This document shows positions 1 through 5,430 of a stretch of 5,430 nucleotides of DNA, piece after piece. The stretch lies in contig JAQVGR010000150.1 of NCBI GenBank assembly GCA_028696635.1, positions 1 through 5,430 of the forward strand, in the 5' to 3' direction. The notes beneath the pieces are model-generated. The model was not told the DNA's origin. It saw only the letters and a list, made by a program, of their open reading frames with translations, and ran no database searches. A program made the translations under genes and the position numbers. Within the stretch, counting starts at the first letter, position 1; each line of letters begins with the position of its first letter. The DNA is from Candidatus Krumholzibacteriia bacterium (GTDB taxonomy: Bacteria > Krumholzibacteriota > Krumholzibacteriia > Krumholzibacteriales > Krumholzibacteriaceae).

Positions 1-1032
1 GTAGAAGAGGTGCGCGGTGCGCCCGGGCAGGCGGCCCATGTCATGCATCATCCGCCTGAACGGGGTGATGCCGATGCCGCCGGCGATCATGACCACGGGG
101 CGTCCGGTCGTAAACGCCTCCCGCCCGAAGACGCCGTACGGGCCGTCGACGAGCAGCCTCTCCCCTTCCCGCGCGGACTGCAGCGCCCCCGTCACCTTCC
201 CCAGGGCCTTCACCGTGATGCATATCTCCCCGCTGCCCGGTTCGTACTTGGAGATGGTGAACGGCCTCGACGGGCACATCCGGCAGCGCCGGAAGAAGGC
301 GAACTGCGCCGCCGCCGGGCGGAGCCCCCGGCGGAGCGGCCGCATGGCGATATCGACGACGCCGTCCGCGGCGCGCCGCACCCGGACGATCTCGTAGAGG
401 GCGCTGAACGCGCCCAGACGCGCCAGCAGCCGCCAGAGATAGAAGAACCCCGCCGCGACGAAGAGCACCTGCCAGAGATATCGCAGGCCGGTCCCGCCCA
501 GCGTCATGCCGATCGGGTACCCGTGCACGAACGCGAGCGGGAGCAGAACGTAGCTGCCGATGTGCGTGCGATACCAGGCGTCCTGCCCCATCCGGCCGCG
601 CAGGAAGGTGCTCGAGATCACGAGAAACAGGAGGATCGCCAGCGCGGCGATGCCGAGCGGGACGAACAGGCCGAGCGGCGACGGCAACCCGAACGAGAAG
701 AGGAGGATCCCCTTCTTTTCGAGATAGTACGGCGTGATGAAGATCGGATGGAGGAGGATCAGCGAACCGATCGCGATCCCGATCCATCTGTGGAGCCGGA
801 GCAGCCAGAGATAGTCGGGGGTCGCCCACCGCGCTGCGGCCTGCCGGTATCCCAGCAGGAACTGCCAGACGATCAGCATCGTGCCGCAGAGCGAGCCGAT
901 CTTGGCGAGCAGCTTCCAGGCGTTCAGATGCAGGGACGGCTCGTCGAGCCGGATGAAGAAGGCGGGCGCGATGGAGGTCGCCGCGACGAGGCATACGAGA
1001 AGAATCTTCCTGGTCCCGAGCCTGTCTCCCAT
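1..1032 (-). CDS. Ferric reductase / NADPH oxidase-like transmembrane flavocytochrome (C-terminus cut by window edge)
   Basis: The reading frame is open from ATG at 1032 to base 1, giving 344 residues with no stop, so the C-terminal part of the NAD(P)H domain lies outside the window. About six hydrophobic segments are visible (roughly residues 10-27, 41-61, 80-101, 119-141, 157-173, 185-203). Two histidine pairs, H81/H95 and H157/H170, have 13 and 12 residues between them, the bis-heme spacing of the ferric reductase/NOX family. The soluble part shows RPFTIS (256-261, FAD binding), GPYG (297-300) and GGIGITP (318-324, start of the nucleotide-binding lobe). The expected role is moving electrons from cytosolic NAD(P)H through FAD and two hemes across the membrane to Fe(III), oxygen or another acceptor; the acceptor cannot be read from sequence. 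The start overlaps the upstream PurF-like stop (TGATG) and follows a GGAGG site. C250 and C253 form an unusual CxxC just before the FAD motif. The family call is firm; the substrate is unknown. Confidence 0.9.
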   Translation of the reverse strand, partial: MGDRLGTRKILLVCLVAATSIAPAFFIRLDEPSLHLNAWKLLAKIGSLCGTMLIVWQFLLGYRQAAARWATPDYLWLLRLHRWIGIAIGSLILLHPIFITPYYLEKKGILLFSFGLPSPLGLFVPLGIAALAILLFLVISSTFLRGRMGQDAWYRTHIGSYVLLPLAFVHGYPIGMTLGGTGLRYLWQVLFVAAGFFYLWRLLARLGAFSALYEIVRVRRAADGVVDIAMRPLRRGLRPAAAQFAFFRRCRMCPSRPFTISKYEPGSGEICITVKALGKVTGALQSAREGERLLVDGPYGVFGREAFTTGRPVVMIAGGIGITPFRRMMHDMGRLPGRTAHLFY

Positions 1033-2531
1033 CACGCCCCTCCGCCCCGGCCCTCGAGACGCTCCTCCCTCGCCCGGGCGCCCGATCGCTCCCGCGCCTC
1101 CGCCGCCCCGCATCCGACGCACTCCCCGCCGGGGCGGGGGTACTCGCCGGTCCAGCAGTAGAGGCAGAGCCGCTCGCGCGGCAGGCCGATCGCCTCGATC
1201 ATGTCGTCGATCGTCTGGTAGCGCAGGGTCGTCACCTCGAGATCCTCGCGGATCCACTCGACCATTGCGGCGTACTTCTCCGTCGAGGGGTCGAGGTATT
1301 CGGAGAGGTCCTCGACGTCGCGGCCCTCGAGAGCCCTGATCGCCCGGCGCGCGGCGAGCTCGTCGATGTCGCGCGTGGAGAGATTGAACCGGCAGGGAAA
1401 CATCAGCGGCGGACAGGCGGGACGCACGTGTACCTCCCGCGCGCCGCCCGTCCAGAGCTTCCTGACGGTGTAGTTCTTCAGCTGCGTCCCCCGCACGATC
1501 GAATCCTCGCAGATCACGATCCGGTTGCCGTCGATGATCGCCCTGTTCGGCACGAGCTTCATCCTGGCCACGCGGTCGCGCACCTCCTGGGAGGGCGGCG
1601 TGTAGCTGCGCCCGTACCCGGGAGTGTACTTCACCAGGGGGCGACGGTAGGGGACTCCCGATTCCATCGCGTACCCGATCGCGTGCGAGGTCCCCGAGTC
1701 GGGTATGCCGGCGGCCACGTCGGCCTCGATGTCGGCGTCCCGCCGCGCCAGCGCGCGCCCGGAACGCTCGCGCACCACCTCGACGTTGATCCCTTCGTAG
1801 TACGAGGCGGGGAATCCCGTGTAGATCCACAGGAACGCGCAGATCTGCTGGTCGGCGCCGCCGGGGGTCAGCTGGTCGAGCCCGTCCTGCCGGAGCAGGA
1901 CGATCTCGCCGGGGCGGAGGAACTTTCGCAGATCGATGTCGAGGTTCGGGAAGGCACTCGTCTCCGAGGTCACTGCCCACCCGTCCGGCCCCTCGCCCAC
2001 TGCGAGCGAGAAATACCCGAGCCGGTCGCGGGCCGCGTAGATCCCGTCGCGGTGGAGGATCAGCAGCGACACCGAGCCGTCTATCCGCCGGAACATCTCC
2101 TCGATCCCGTCGACGAGGCTCTTCCCCCTGGTGATCATCTTGGCGACGAGCTCGGTGAAGTTCACCACGCCGTCGCCTACCTCGCTGAAGGTGATCCCCT
2201 CGGCGAGCATGGTGCGGGCAAGCTCGTGCGCGTTGTCGATGAATCCGTCGGTGACTATGCAGAACGGGCCGAACTTCGAGTTGAGGTAGATCGGCTGTTC
2301 CTCGAAGGCGCTGATCACGCCGATCCCGCTGTGTCCCTGCATCCGCGGCAGGTCCTCGGCGAACTTCGACTTGAACTGGCTGTTGCCGATATGGTGTATC
2401 TGCCTGCTGAAGTCGTCGCCGAGCACGGCGACTCCCCCGAACTGCGTGCCGAGGTGCGAGTGGTAATCGGTGCCGTACAGGAGATATTCCGTGCAGCGCG
2501 TCTTTGATGCAACGCCGAAGAGTCCGCTCAT
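1032..2531 (-). CDS. PurF-like amidophosphoribosyltransferase paralogue with a degenerate glutaminase site
   Basis: This 499-residue protein resembles PurF along its length. PurF makes phosphoribosylamine from PRPP and glutamine, the first step of purine synthesis. The C-terminal phosphoribosyltransferase half looks intact: GIPDSG (275-280), GYGRSYTPPSQ (305-315) and the PRPP loop CEDSIVRGT (341-349). Four cysteines, C231, C380, C456 and C459, match the 4Fe-4S ligand positions of Bacillus-type PurF; the last two lie in CLYCWTGEYP, close to the B. subtilis CLACFTGKYP. The N-terminal half keeps the Ntn fold pattern (AHEL at 101-104) but begins MSGLFG, with Ser2 where the Cys nucleophile should be. 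The segment holding the glutamine-binding Arg is shortened, HNG has become TDG (94-96), and the later Asp region reads VVNFTE. An extra CxxC (C471/C474) lies near the end. The ATG at 2531 has a GGAGGT site five bases upstream, so the longer open frame is not used. It may use free ammonia, another donor, or have a different role. Confidence 0.88.
   Translation of the reverse strand: MSGLFGVASKTRCTEYLLYGTDYHSHLGTQFGGVAVLGDDFSRQIHHIGNSQFKSKFAEDLPRMQGHSGIGVISAFEEQPIYLNSKFGPFCIVTDGFIDNAHELARTMLAEGITFSEVGDGVVNFTELVAKMITRGKSLVDGIEEMFRRIDGSVSLLILHRDGIYAARDRLGYFSLAVGEGPDGWAVTSETSAFPNLDIDLRKFLRPGEIVLLRQDGLDQLTPGGADQQICAFLWIYTGFPASYYEGINVEVVRERSGRALARRDADIEADVAAGIPDSGTSHAIGYAMESGVPYRRPLVKYTPGYGRSYTPPSQEVRDRVARMKLVPNRAIIDGNRIVICEDSIVRGTQLKNYTVRKLWTGGAREVHVRPACPPLMFPCRFNLSTRDIDELAARRAIRALEGRDVEDLSEYLDPSTEKYAAMVEWIREDLEVTTLRYQTIDDMIEAIGLPRERLCLYCWTGEYPRPGGECVGCGAAEARERSGARAREERLEGRGGGA
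1037..1043 (-). promoter_or_regulatory. Ribosome binding site of the flavocytochrome gene
   Basis: On the minus strand GGAGGGG ends four bases before the ATG at 1032. It lies inside the last codons of the PurF-like gene. This supports the ATG whose first base is shared with the upstream TGA, and it suggests translational coupling. Confidence 0.7.
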
Positions 2532-2536
2532 CGACG

Positions 2537-2542
2537 ACCTCC
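2537..2542 (-). promoter_or_regulatory. Ribosome binding site of the PurF-like gene
   Basis: GGAGGT on the minus strand lies five bases before the ATG at 2531. It fixes the start at MSGLFG. It therefore shows that Ser2 really follows the initiator methionine and is not an artefact of a wrong start. Confidence 0.85.
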
Positions 2543-2588
2543 GGTATCCATGTGTTGCGGGCGTATGCAGCGACCTGCGGAAAGCGGG

Positions 2589-2617
2589 ATGATACATCTT
2601 CGGCGTCCGGCGCTCAA
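2589..2617 (-). promoter_or_regulatory. Sigma70-like promoter for the leftward operon
   Basis: On the minus strand TTGAGC (2612-2617) and TATCAT (2589-2594) are separated by exactly 17 bases. They match the -35 and -10 consensus at 4 of 6 and 5 of 6 positions. Transcription would begin near 2581, leaving a leader of about 50 bases before the PurF-like ATG, too short for a typical riboswitch. The call rests on consensus matching only. Confidence 0.55.
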
Positions 2618-2701
2618 CCGGTTTTTCGTGCGCGCACGGCGGGCGGCCGCGGATCGCGCCAGTCATCGCGCGCGGCGGCGGAAAATAACAGTGTCGCCGC
2701 G

Positions 2702-2714
2702 CCGGAGGCTCCGG
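2702..2714. repeat. Perfect short inverted repeat (CCGGAG-G-CTCCGG)
   Basis: Two six-base arms are exact reverse complements around one central base, and the repeat ends directly before the possible -10 hexamer TAGAAT (2715-2720). The position would suit an operator for a repressor of the rightward gene. Short palindromes of this kind also arise by chance in GC-rich DNA. Confidence 0.35.
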
Positions 2715-2720
2715 TAGAAT
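2715..2720 (+). promoter_or_regulatory. Possible -10 element for the pseudouridine synthase gene
   Basis: TAGAAT matches TATAAT at 5 of 6 positions and lies 46 bases before the ATG at 2767. No recognisable -35 hexamer is present 15-19 bases upstream and there is no TGn extension, so the call is weak. Confidence 0.3.
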
Positions 2721-2766
2721 CGATCCCGTCCCGGTCGCGCTTCGCGGCGGAAGGGTGCGGAATATC

Positions 2767-3738
2767 ATGACGAACACGGAAAAACCGCGTGGACGGGAGC
2801 TGCGCGTGGGGCCCGAGTGGGACGGCTCGCGCCTGGACCGGTTCGTGCGCGCCGCCCTCCCGGGCCTCTCGTTCCCCGCGGTCCAGACGATGCTGCGACG
2901 GCGCCGGATCCTGCTCAACGGCGGGGAGGCCGGGCCGGCGGTGCGCCTGAGAACGGGGGACGCGGTCTCGCTCGACATCCGCGCTATGCCTGCGTCAGGC
3001 TCCGTCGGCGGAACATCGAGAGCGGCCCCGCCGCGGGGCATGCGCGGACGCGTGTCGGGGCTGCGCGTCCTGTTCGAAGACGCGGACATGCTCGTCGTCG
3101 ACAAGCCGGCGGGGCTCCCCGTCCAGCCGGGGAACAGAAAGGAGCGCGGCTCGCTTCTCGACCTGCTCCCGCCCCCCGCCGGGTGCGGCGGCGCTCCGCC
3201 GTTCCCCCCCTCGCCGGTCCACCGGCTCGACACCGGCACATCGGGGGCCCTCGTCGTCGCGAAGACGCGGCAGGCGGCGCGGGATCTCTCGAAGGCGTTC
3301 GGCGGCGGAGGCGTGAAGAAGACCTATCTCGCAGTCGTCGAGGGGGTGCCGCATCCGCCGTCGGCCACGATAGACGCGCCGCTCGGCGTACGCAAGGGGA
3401 TGCGATCCCGCGCGGTCCTCTCCGGCGCCGGGCGGGCCGCCGAGACCGCCTACCGGCTGATCCGCGAGCGCGAGGACGGGCGCGCCCTGCTCGAGGTGGT
3501 CATCCTCACCGGCCGCACCCATCAGATCAGGGCGCACCTCGCATCGATCGGCCATCCGGTCGCCGGCGACATCTACTACGGGAGCCGGGCGCCGCGCAGG
3601 CACGCGTGGCGGCGCGGAGACGGCGCCTCCCCGCCGCGCCGGATGCTCCTGCACGCGTGGAAGATCGAGTTCCCACATCCCCGCACCGGCCGCCCGGTCA
3701 GGGTCGCCTCCCCACCGCCGCGCGAATTCGGCCTGTGA
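2767..3738 (+). CDS. RluA-family RNA pseudouridine synthase
   Basis: This 323-residue protein should convert specific uridines of rRNA or tRNA to pseudouridine in the cytoplasm. An S4-type RNA-binding domain occupies about residues 10-72 (DGSRLDRFVR, then RRRRILLNG), as in RluC and RluD. A glycine/proline-rich linker follows (about 75-98), then the catalytic domain. That domain has VVDKPAGLPVQPG (110-122), HRLDTGTSG (152-160) with catalytic Asp155, KTYLAVVEG shortly after, and GRTHQIRAHL near the C-terminus, all hallmarks of the RluA family. Length is normal for RluC/RluD-like enzymes. The target site cannot be assigned from sequence, so no symbol is given. The ATG at 2767 is preferred to an in-frame GTG at 2755 because the best purine-rich stretch (GGAAGGG, 2749-2755) leaves no spacing for the GTG. 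Even so, its 11-base spacing to the ATG is long. It is divergent from the PurF-like gene. Confidence 0.93.
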   Translation: MTNTEKPRGRELRVGPEWDGSRLDRFVRAALPGLSFPAVQTMLRRRRILLNGGEAGPAVRLRTGDAVSLDIRAMPASGSVGGTSRAAPPRGMRGRVSGLRVLFEDADMLVVDKPAGLPVQPGNRKERGSLLDLLPPPAGCGGAPPFPPSPVHRLDTGTSGALVVAKTRQAARDLSKAFGGGGVKKTYLAVVEGVPHPPSATIDAPLGVRKGMRSRAVLSGAGRAAETAYRLIREREDGRALLEVVILTGRTHQIRAHLASIGHPVAGDIYYGSRAPRRHAWRRGDGASPPRRMLLHAWKIEFPHPRTGRPVRVASPPPREFGL

Positions 3739-3753
3739 AGACAGCCTCCGATC

Positions 3754-3762
3754 TGCTACAAT
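3754..3762 (+). promoter_or_regulatory. Extended -10 promoter for the aminopeptidase-like/hemerythrin unit
   Basis: TGCTACAAT fits the extended -10 pattern TGn plus a 5-of-6 TATAAT match. No good -35 is visible, which extended -10 promoters tolerate. Transcription would start near 3769, giving a leader of about 67 bases. It lies just after the pseudouridine synthase stop and suggests that the next two genes are transcribed separately from it. Confidence 0.55.
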
Positions 3763-3822
3763 CCGCTTTCATGAACGATCAACGCGAGGGGGAGCAGTGC
3801 GCCGCACGGCGCGCATGGAGAC

Positions 3823-3829
3823 GAAAGGA
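3823..3829 (+). promoter_or_regulatory. Ribosome binding site of the M29-like gene
   Basis: GAAAGGA lies six bases before the ATG at 3836. It favours this start over in-frame candidates at 3797 (GTG) and 3815 (ATG). Confidence 0.65.
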
Positions 3830-3835
3830 CGAACC

Positions 3836-4798
3836 ATGGATGACGGCCTGAAGAACGCGGCGGAAATAGCCGTGAGAGACTGCCTCAAGGTGCAGCCGGG
3901 AGAAACCCTGCTCGTGGTGACGGACACCGAGCTGCGCGCCATAGGAGAGGCGCTCGTCGAAGCGGGGCGCTCGCTCGGAGCGGTCTCGGTGATCATGGAG
4001 ATGCAGCCCCTCGCCCGCAACGGGGAGGAGCCTCCCGCGATGGTCTCCGAGGCGATGAAGAACGCCGATGCGGTCGTCTGCCCGACCTCGAAGTCGCTGA
4101 CCCACACGGCTGCGCGCCGCAACGCCTGCGCGGCCGGCGCGCGCGTTGCGACGATGCCGGGGATCACGGTCGATACGATGGTCCGCGGTCTCGCCGCCGA
4201 CTACTACGCGATCGCGGAGCGCACGAAGCGGGTCACCGCTCTCCTGGACCGGGCGAAGGTCGCCCGCCTCACGACGAAGCTCGGCACCGATCTAACCATC
4301 CCGATAGAGGGGATCAAGGCGATCTCCTCGACCGGACTGATGCACGAGCCCGGCTCGTTCGGCAACCTGCCCTCGGGCGAATCGTACATGATGCCCGCCG
4401 AGGGGAAGACGCAGGGCGTCTTCGTCGTAGACGGCTCGATGGCCGGAGTCGGCGACCTCGCCGGCAGGAAACCGATCACGATAACGGTCAGGGACGGTTA
4501 CGCCGTCGAGATAACCGGGGGCCCCGAGGCGGCCGAGCTGCGCTCGAAGCTCGAGCCGCTCGGCGTCAAGGCCTTCAACGTCGCCGAGCTCGGCGTCGGC
4601 ACCAACGACGCGGCGAGGATCATCGGAAACATCCTCGAGGACGAGAAGGTGATGGGCACGGTGCACATCGCGCTCGGCAACAACCTGTCGATGGGCGGCA
4701 CGCACGACGTGCCGATCCATCTCGACGGGATCATCAAGAACCCCACGCTCGAGCTCGACGGCGTCGCGATCCTGAAGGACGGGAAGCTCGATATCTAG
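3836..4798 (+). CDS. Short M29 / aminopeptidase T-like metalloprotein
   Basis: This 320-residue cytosolic protein has the pattern of COG2309/M29-like proteins, annotated as leucyl aminopeptidase or aminopeptidase T. Probable metal-binding positions are E182 in FGNLPSGE, E251 in ELGVGTN, H277 in HIALG, and H295/D297 in HLD. Other conserved-looking stretches are VDGSMAGVG (198-206) and LEDEKVMGT (267-275). Classical M29 peptidases, as I recall them, are about 400 residues with a two-metal site. This shorter form belongs to a broader group that also includes the mononuclear iron enzyme NicX (2,5-dihydroxypyridine dioxygenase), so peptidase activity is likely but not certain. There is no signal peptide or membrane segment. 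The start is chosen from the GAAAGGA site six bases upstream and the family-like N-terminus (MDDGLKNAAEIAV). Its stop codon overlaps the Shine-Dalgarno of the hemerythrin gene, so the two are probably co-translated. Confidence 0.82.
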   Translation: MDDGLKNAAEIAVRDCLKVQPGETLLVVTDTELRAIGEALVEAGRSLGAVSVIMEMQPLARNGEEPPAMVSEAMKNADAVVCPTSKSLTHTAARRNACAAGARVATMPGITVDTMVRGLAADYYAIAERTKRVTALLDRAKVARLTTKLGTDLTIPIEGIKAISSTGLMHEPGSFGNLPSGESYMMPAEGKTQGVFVVDGSMAGVGDLAGRKPITITVRDGYAVEITGGPEAAELRSKLEPLGVKAFNVAELGVGTNDAARIIGNILEDEKVMGTVHIALGNNLSMGGTHDVPIHLDGIIKNPTLELDGVAILKDGKLDI

Positions 4799-4803
4799 GA
4801 GGT
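4797..4803 (+). promoter_or_regulatory. Ribosome binding site of the hemerythrin gene
   Basis: AGGAGGT is a perfect Shine-Dalgarno match five bases before the ATG at 4809. Its first two bases belong to the TAG stop of the M29-like gene, so ribosomes ending the first gene sit on the start signal of the second. Confidence 0.85.
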
Positions 4804-4808
4804 CGGCC

Positions 4809-5348
4809 ATGAAACCGCGCGGACCGCTGATGATAGAGCACCGGCTGATCGAGCGGATGCTCGATATCGTCGCGGCGAGGACGGTCGAGATCGGGAAGAC
4901 CGGCACGGTCGACCCCGTGTTCATCGACACGACGGTCGACTTCATCAAAACGTACGCCGACAGGACCCATCACGGCAAGGAGGAGGATATCCTCTTCATG
5001 GAGCTCGAGAAGAAGGATCTGTCGCCGCGGGACAAGAGGGGGCTCGACGAGCTTGTCGACGAGCACGTCAGGGCGCGCGCGCACGTGAAGGAGCTGATCG
5101 AGGCGAAGGAGCGGTTCGTCGCGGGAGAGAACGGCGCCCTCGATCGCATCGTCGCGGCGCTCTCATGGCTCGTCGGCTTCTACCCGAAGCACATAGAGAA
5201 GGAAGACAAGGTCTTCTTCCCCGACACCGAGCGGTACTTCGACGACGGCGAGCTCGACGCGATGCTGGCAGACTTCCACGAGTTCGACCGGAAGATGATC
5301 CACGAGAAATACCGCGCCCTCGTCGACTCCCTTGCCCCTGCGCGATAA
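4809..5348 (+). CDS. Hemerythrin-domain (HHE) protein
   Basis: This 179-residue soluble protein is predicted to be a four-helix bundle with a non-heme diiron site. Likely ligands are H11 (MIEHRLIERM), H54 with E58 (HHGKE), H86 (DEH) and H128 with E132 (HIEKE). The two HxxxE motifs and their order match the hemerythrin/HHE family. Such proteins bind oxygen, sense oxygen or nitric oxide, handle iron, or protect metal centres; the sequence does not say which applies here. The whole protein is about one domain with short extensions, and no second output domain (such as methyl-accepting or GGDEF) is attached. A long charged helix is likely around 74-104. It is tightly coupled to the M29-like gene upstream by an overlapping ribosome binding site. 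The start is strongly supported by that site. Confidence 0.92.
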   Translation: MKPRGPLMIEHRLIERMLDIVAARTVEIGKTGTVDPVFIDTTVDFIKTYADRTHHGKEEDILFMELEKKDLSPRDKRGLDELVDEHVRARAHVKELIEAKERFVAGENGALDRIVAALSWLVGFYPKHIEKEDKVFFPDTERYFDDGELDAMLADFHEFDRKMIHEKYRALVDSLAPAR

Positions 5349-5352
5349 GGCT

Positions 5353-5373
5353 CGGCACCCGCCGGTCGTGCCG
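5353..5373 (+). terminator. Weak possible stem-loop after the hemerythrin gene
   Basis: CGGCAC (5353-5358) can pair with GTGCCG (5368-5373) around a nine-base loop, starting five bases after the hemerythrin stop. Only a short T run (three bases) occurs about ten bases later, so it is not a clear intrinsic terminator. The rest of 5349-5430 shows no gene. Confidence 0.3.
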
Positions 5374-5430
5374 CGGCGCGCGTTTCGTGCCATACGCCTG
5401 CCCGCCGTTACATGCCCGCAGGACCCCTCG

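Larger units (their letters stand above)
2532..2766. other. Divergent intergenic region between the PurF-like and pseudouridine synthase genes
   Basis: These 235 bases separate two divergently read genes. They contain the leftward promoter, a possible rightward -10, a 13-base palindrome at 2702-2714 and a short A-rich patch (2681-2690). I find no convincing coding sequence: the frames open here are upstream extensions of neighbours or lack ribosome binding sites. Confidence 0.7.

Noticed and set aside
41..994. Minus-strand open frame of 317 codons
   Set aside because: It lies in a different frame over the flavocytochrome gene and is Arg/Ala/Pro-rich with no domain pattern. The true frame lacks a stop inside the window and so is easily missed.
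10..1161. Long plus-strand open frame (383 codons)
   Set aside because: It is antisense to the flavocytochrome gene, with Arg/Pro/Glu-rich composition typical of shadow frames in GC-rich DNA. The minus-strand frame carries clear membrane segments and cofactor motifs.
1428..2507. Plus-strand open frame (359 codons)
   Set aside because: It is antisense to the well-supported PurF-like gene and has no recognisable motif or ribosome binding site.
2532..2581. Possible purine riboswitch in the leader of the PurF-like gene
   Set aside because: The predicted leader is only about 50 bases and shows no conserved aptamer or terminator hairpin.
2532..3239. Upstream extension of the PurF-like frame, giving a 735-residue protein
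   Set aside because: The extension is antisense to the pseudouridine synthase gene, is low-complexity Arg/Pro/Ser-rich, and has no PurF similarity. The internal ATG at 2531 has a perfect GGAGGT site and matches the family start.
3797..3835. GTG at 3797 as an alternative start of the M29-like gene
   Set aside because: A GGGGGAG stretch lies close upstream, but the added 13 residues are Arg/Thr-rich and unlike the family. The ATG at 3836 has a better-spaced GAAAGGA.
2817..3851. Plus-strand open frame (344 codons)
   Set aside because: It is a frame-shifted shadow of the pseudouridine synthase gene, rich in Arg/Pro/Gly.
3771..3851. Small 26-residue open frame starting just downstream of the extended -10 at 3754-3762
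   Set aside because: It has no ribosome binding site, lies at or next to the predicted transcription start, and overlaps the M29-like start out of frame. A leaderless peptide is possible but unsupported.
4292..4948. Minus-strand open frame (218 codons) spanning the M29-like/hemerythrin junction
   Set aside because: It is antisense to two genes with clear family motifs and overlapping translation signals, and shows no motif of its own.

Overview
The window is ordinary-looking chromosomal DNA from a GC-rich bacterium. G and C dominate third codon positions, genes are tightly packed, clear GGAGG-type ribosome binding sites are present, and TGA serves as stop. It holds five protein genes. I see no RNA genes, insertion sequences, CRISPR arrays or phage genes. 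The organism cannot be named from this sequence. The degenerate, iron-sulfur type PurF paralogue and the hemerythrin suggest an anaerobic or microaerobic lineage, but that is inference.

Left half (1-2617, minus strand): a two-gene operon is read leftwards from a sigma70-like promoter at 2589-2617. The first gene (1032-2531) encodes a 499-residue PurF/amidophosphoribosyltransferase-like protein. Its phosphoribosyltransferase half and four iron-sulfur cysteines are intact, but its glutaminase half has lost the N-terminal cysteine nucleophile and other active-site positions. Its TGA stop overlaps the ATG of a ferric-reductase/NADPH-oxidase-like membrane flavocytochrome, whose gene runs off the left edge of the window.

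Middle (2532-2766): a 235-base divergent intergenic region carries the leftward promoter, a possible rightward promoter and a short perfect inverted repeat.

Right half (2767-5348, plus strand): first comes an RluA-family pseudouridine synthase with an S4 domain. After a 97-base gap containing an extended -10 promoter there is a two-gene unit. It consists of a short M29/aminopeptidase-T-like metalloprotein and a hemerythrin-domain protein whose Shine-Dalgarno overlaps the upstream stop codon. The last 82 bases hold no gene, only a weak possible stem-loop.

The most notable content is the PurF-like protein. It appears to be a phosphoribosyltransferase without a working glutaminase site, and it is translationally coupled to a transmembrane electron-transfer protein. 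A functional link between them is a hypothesis, not something the sequence proves.
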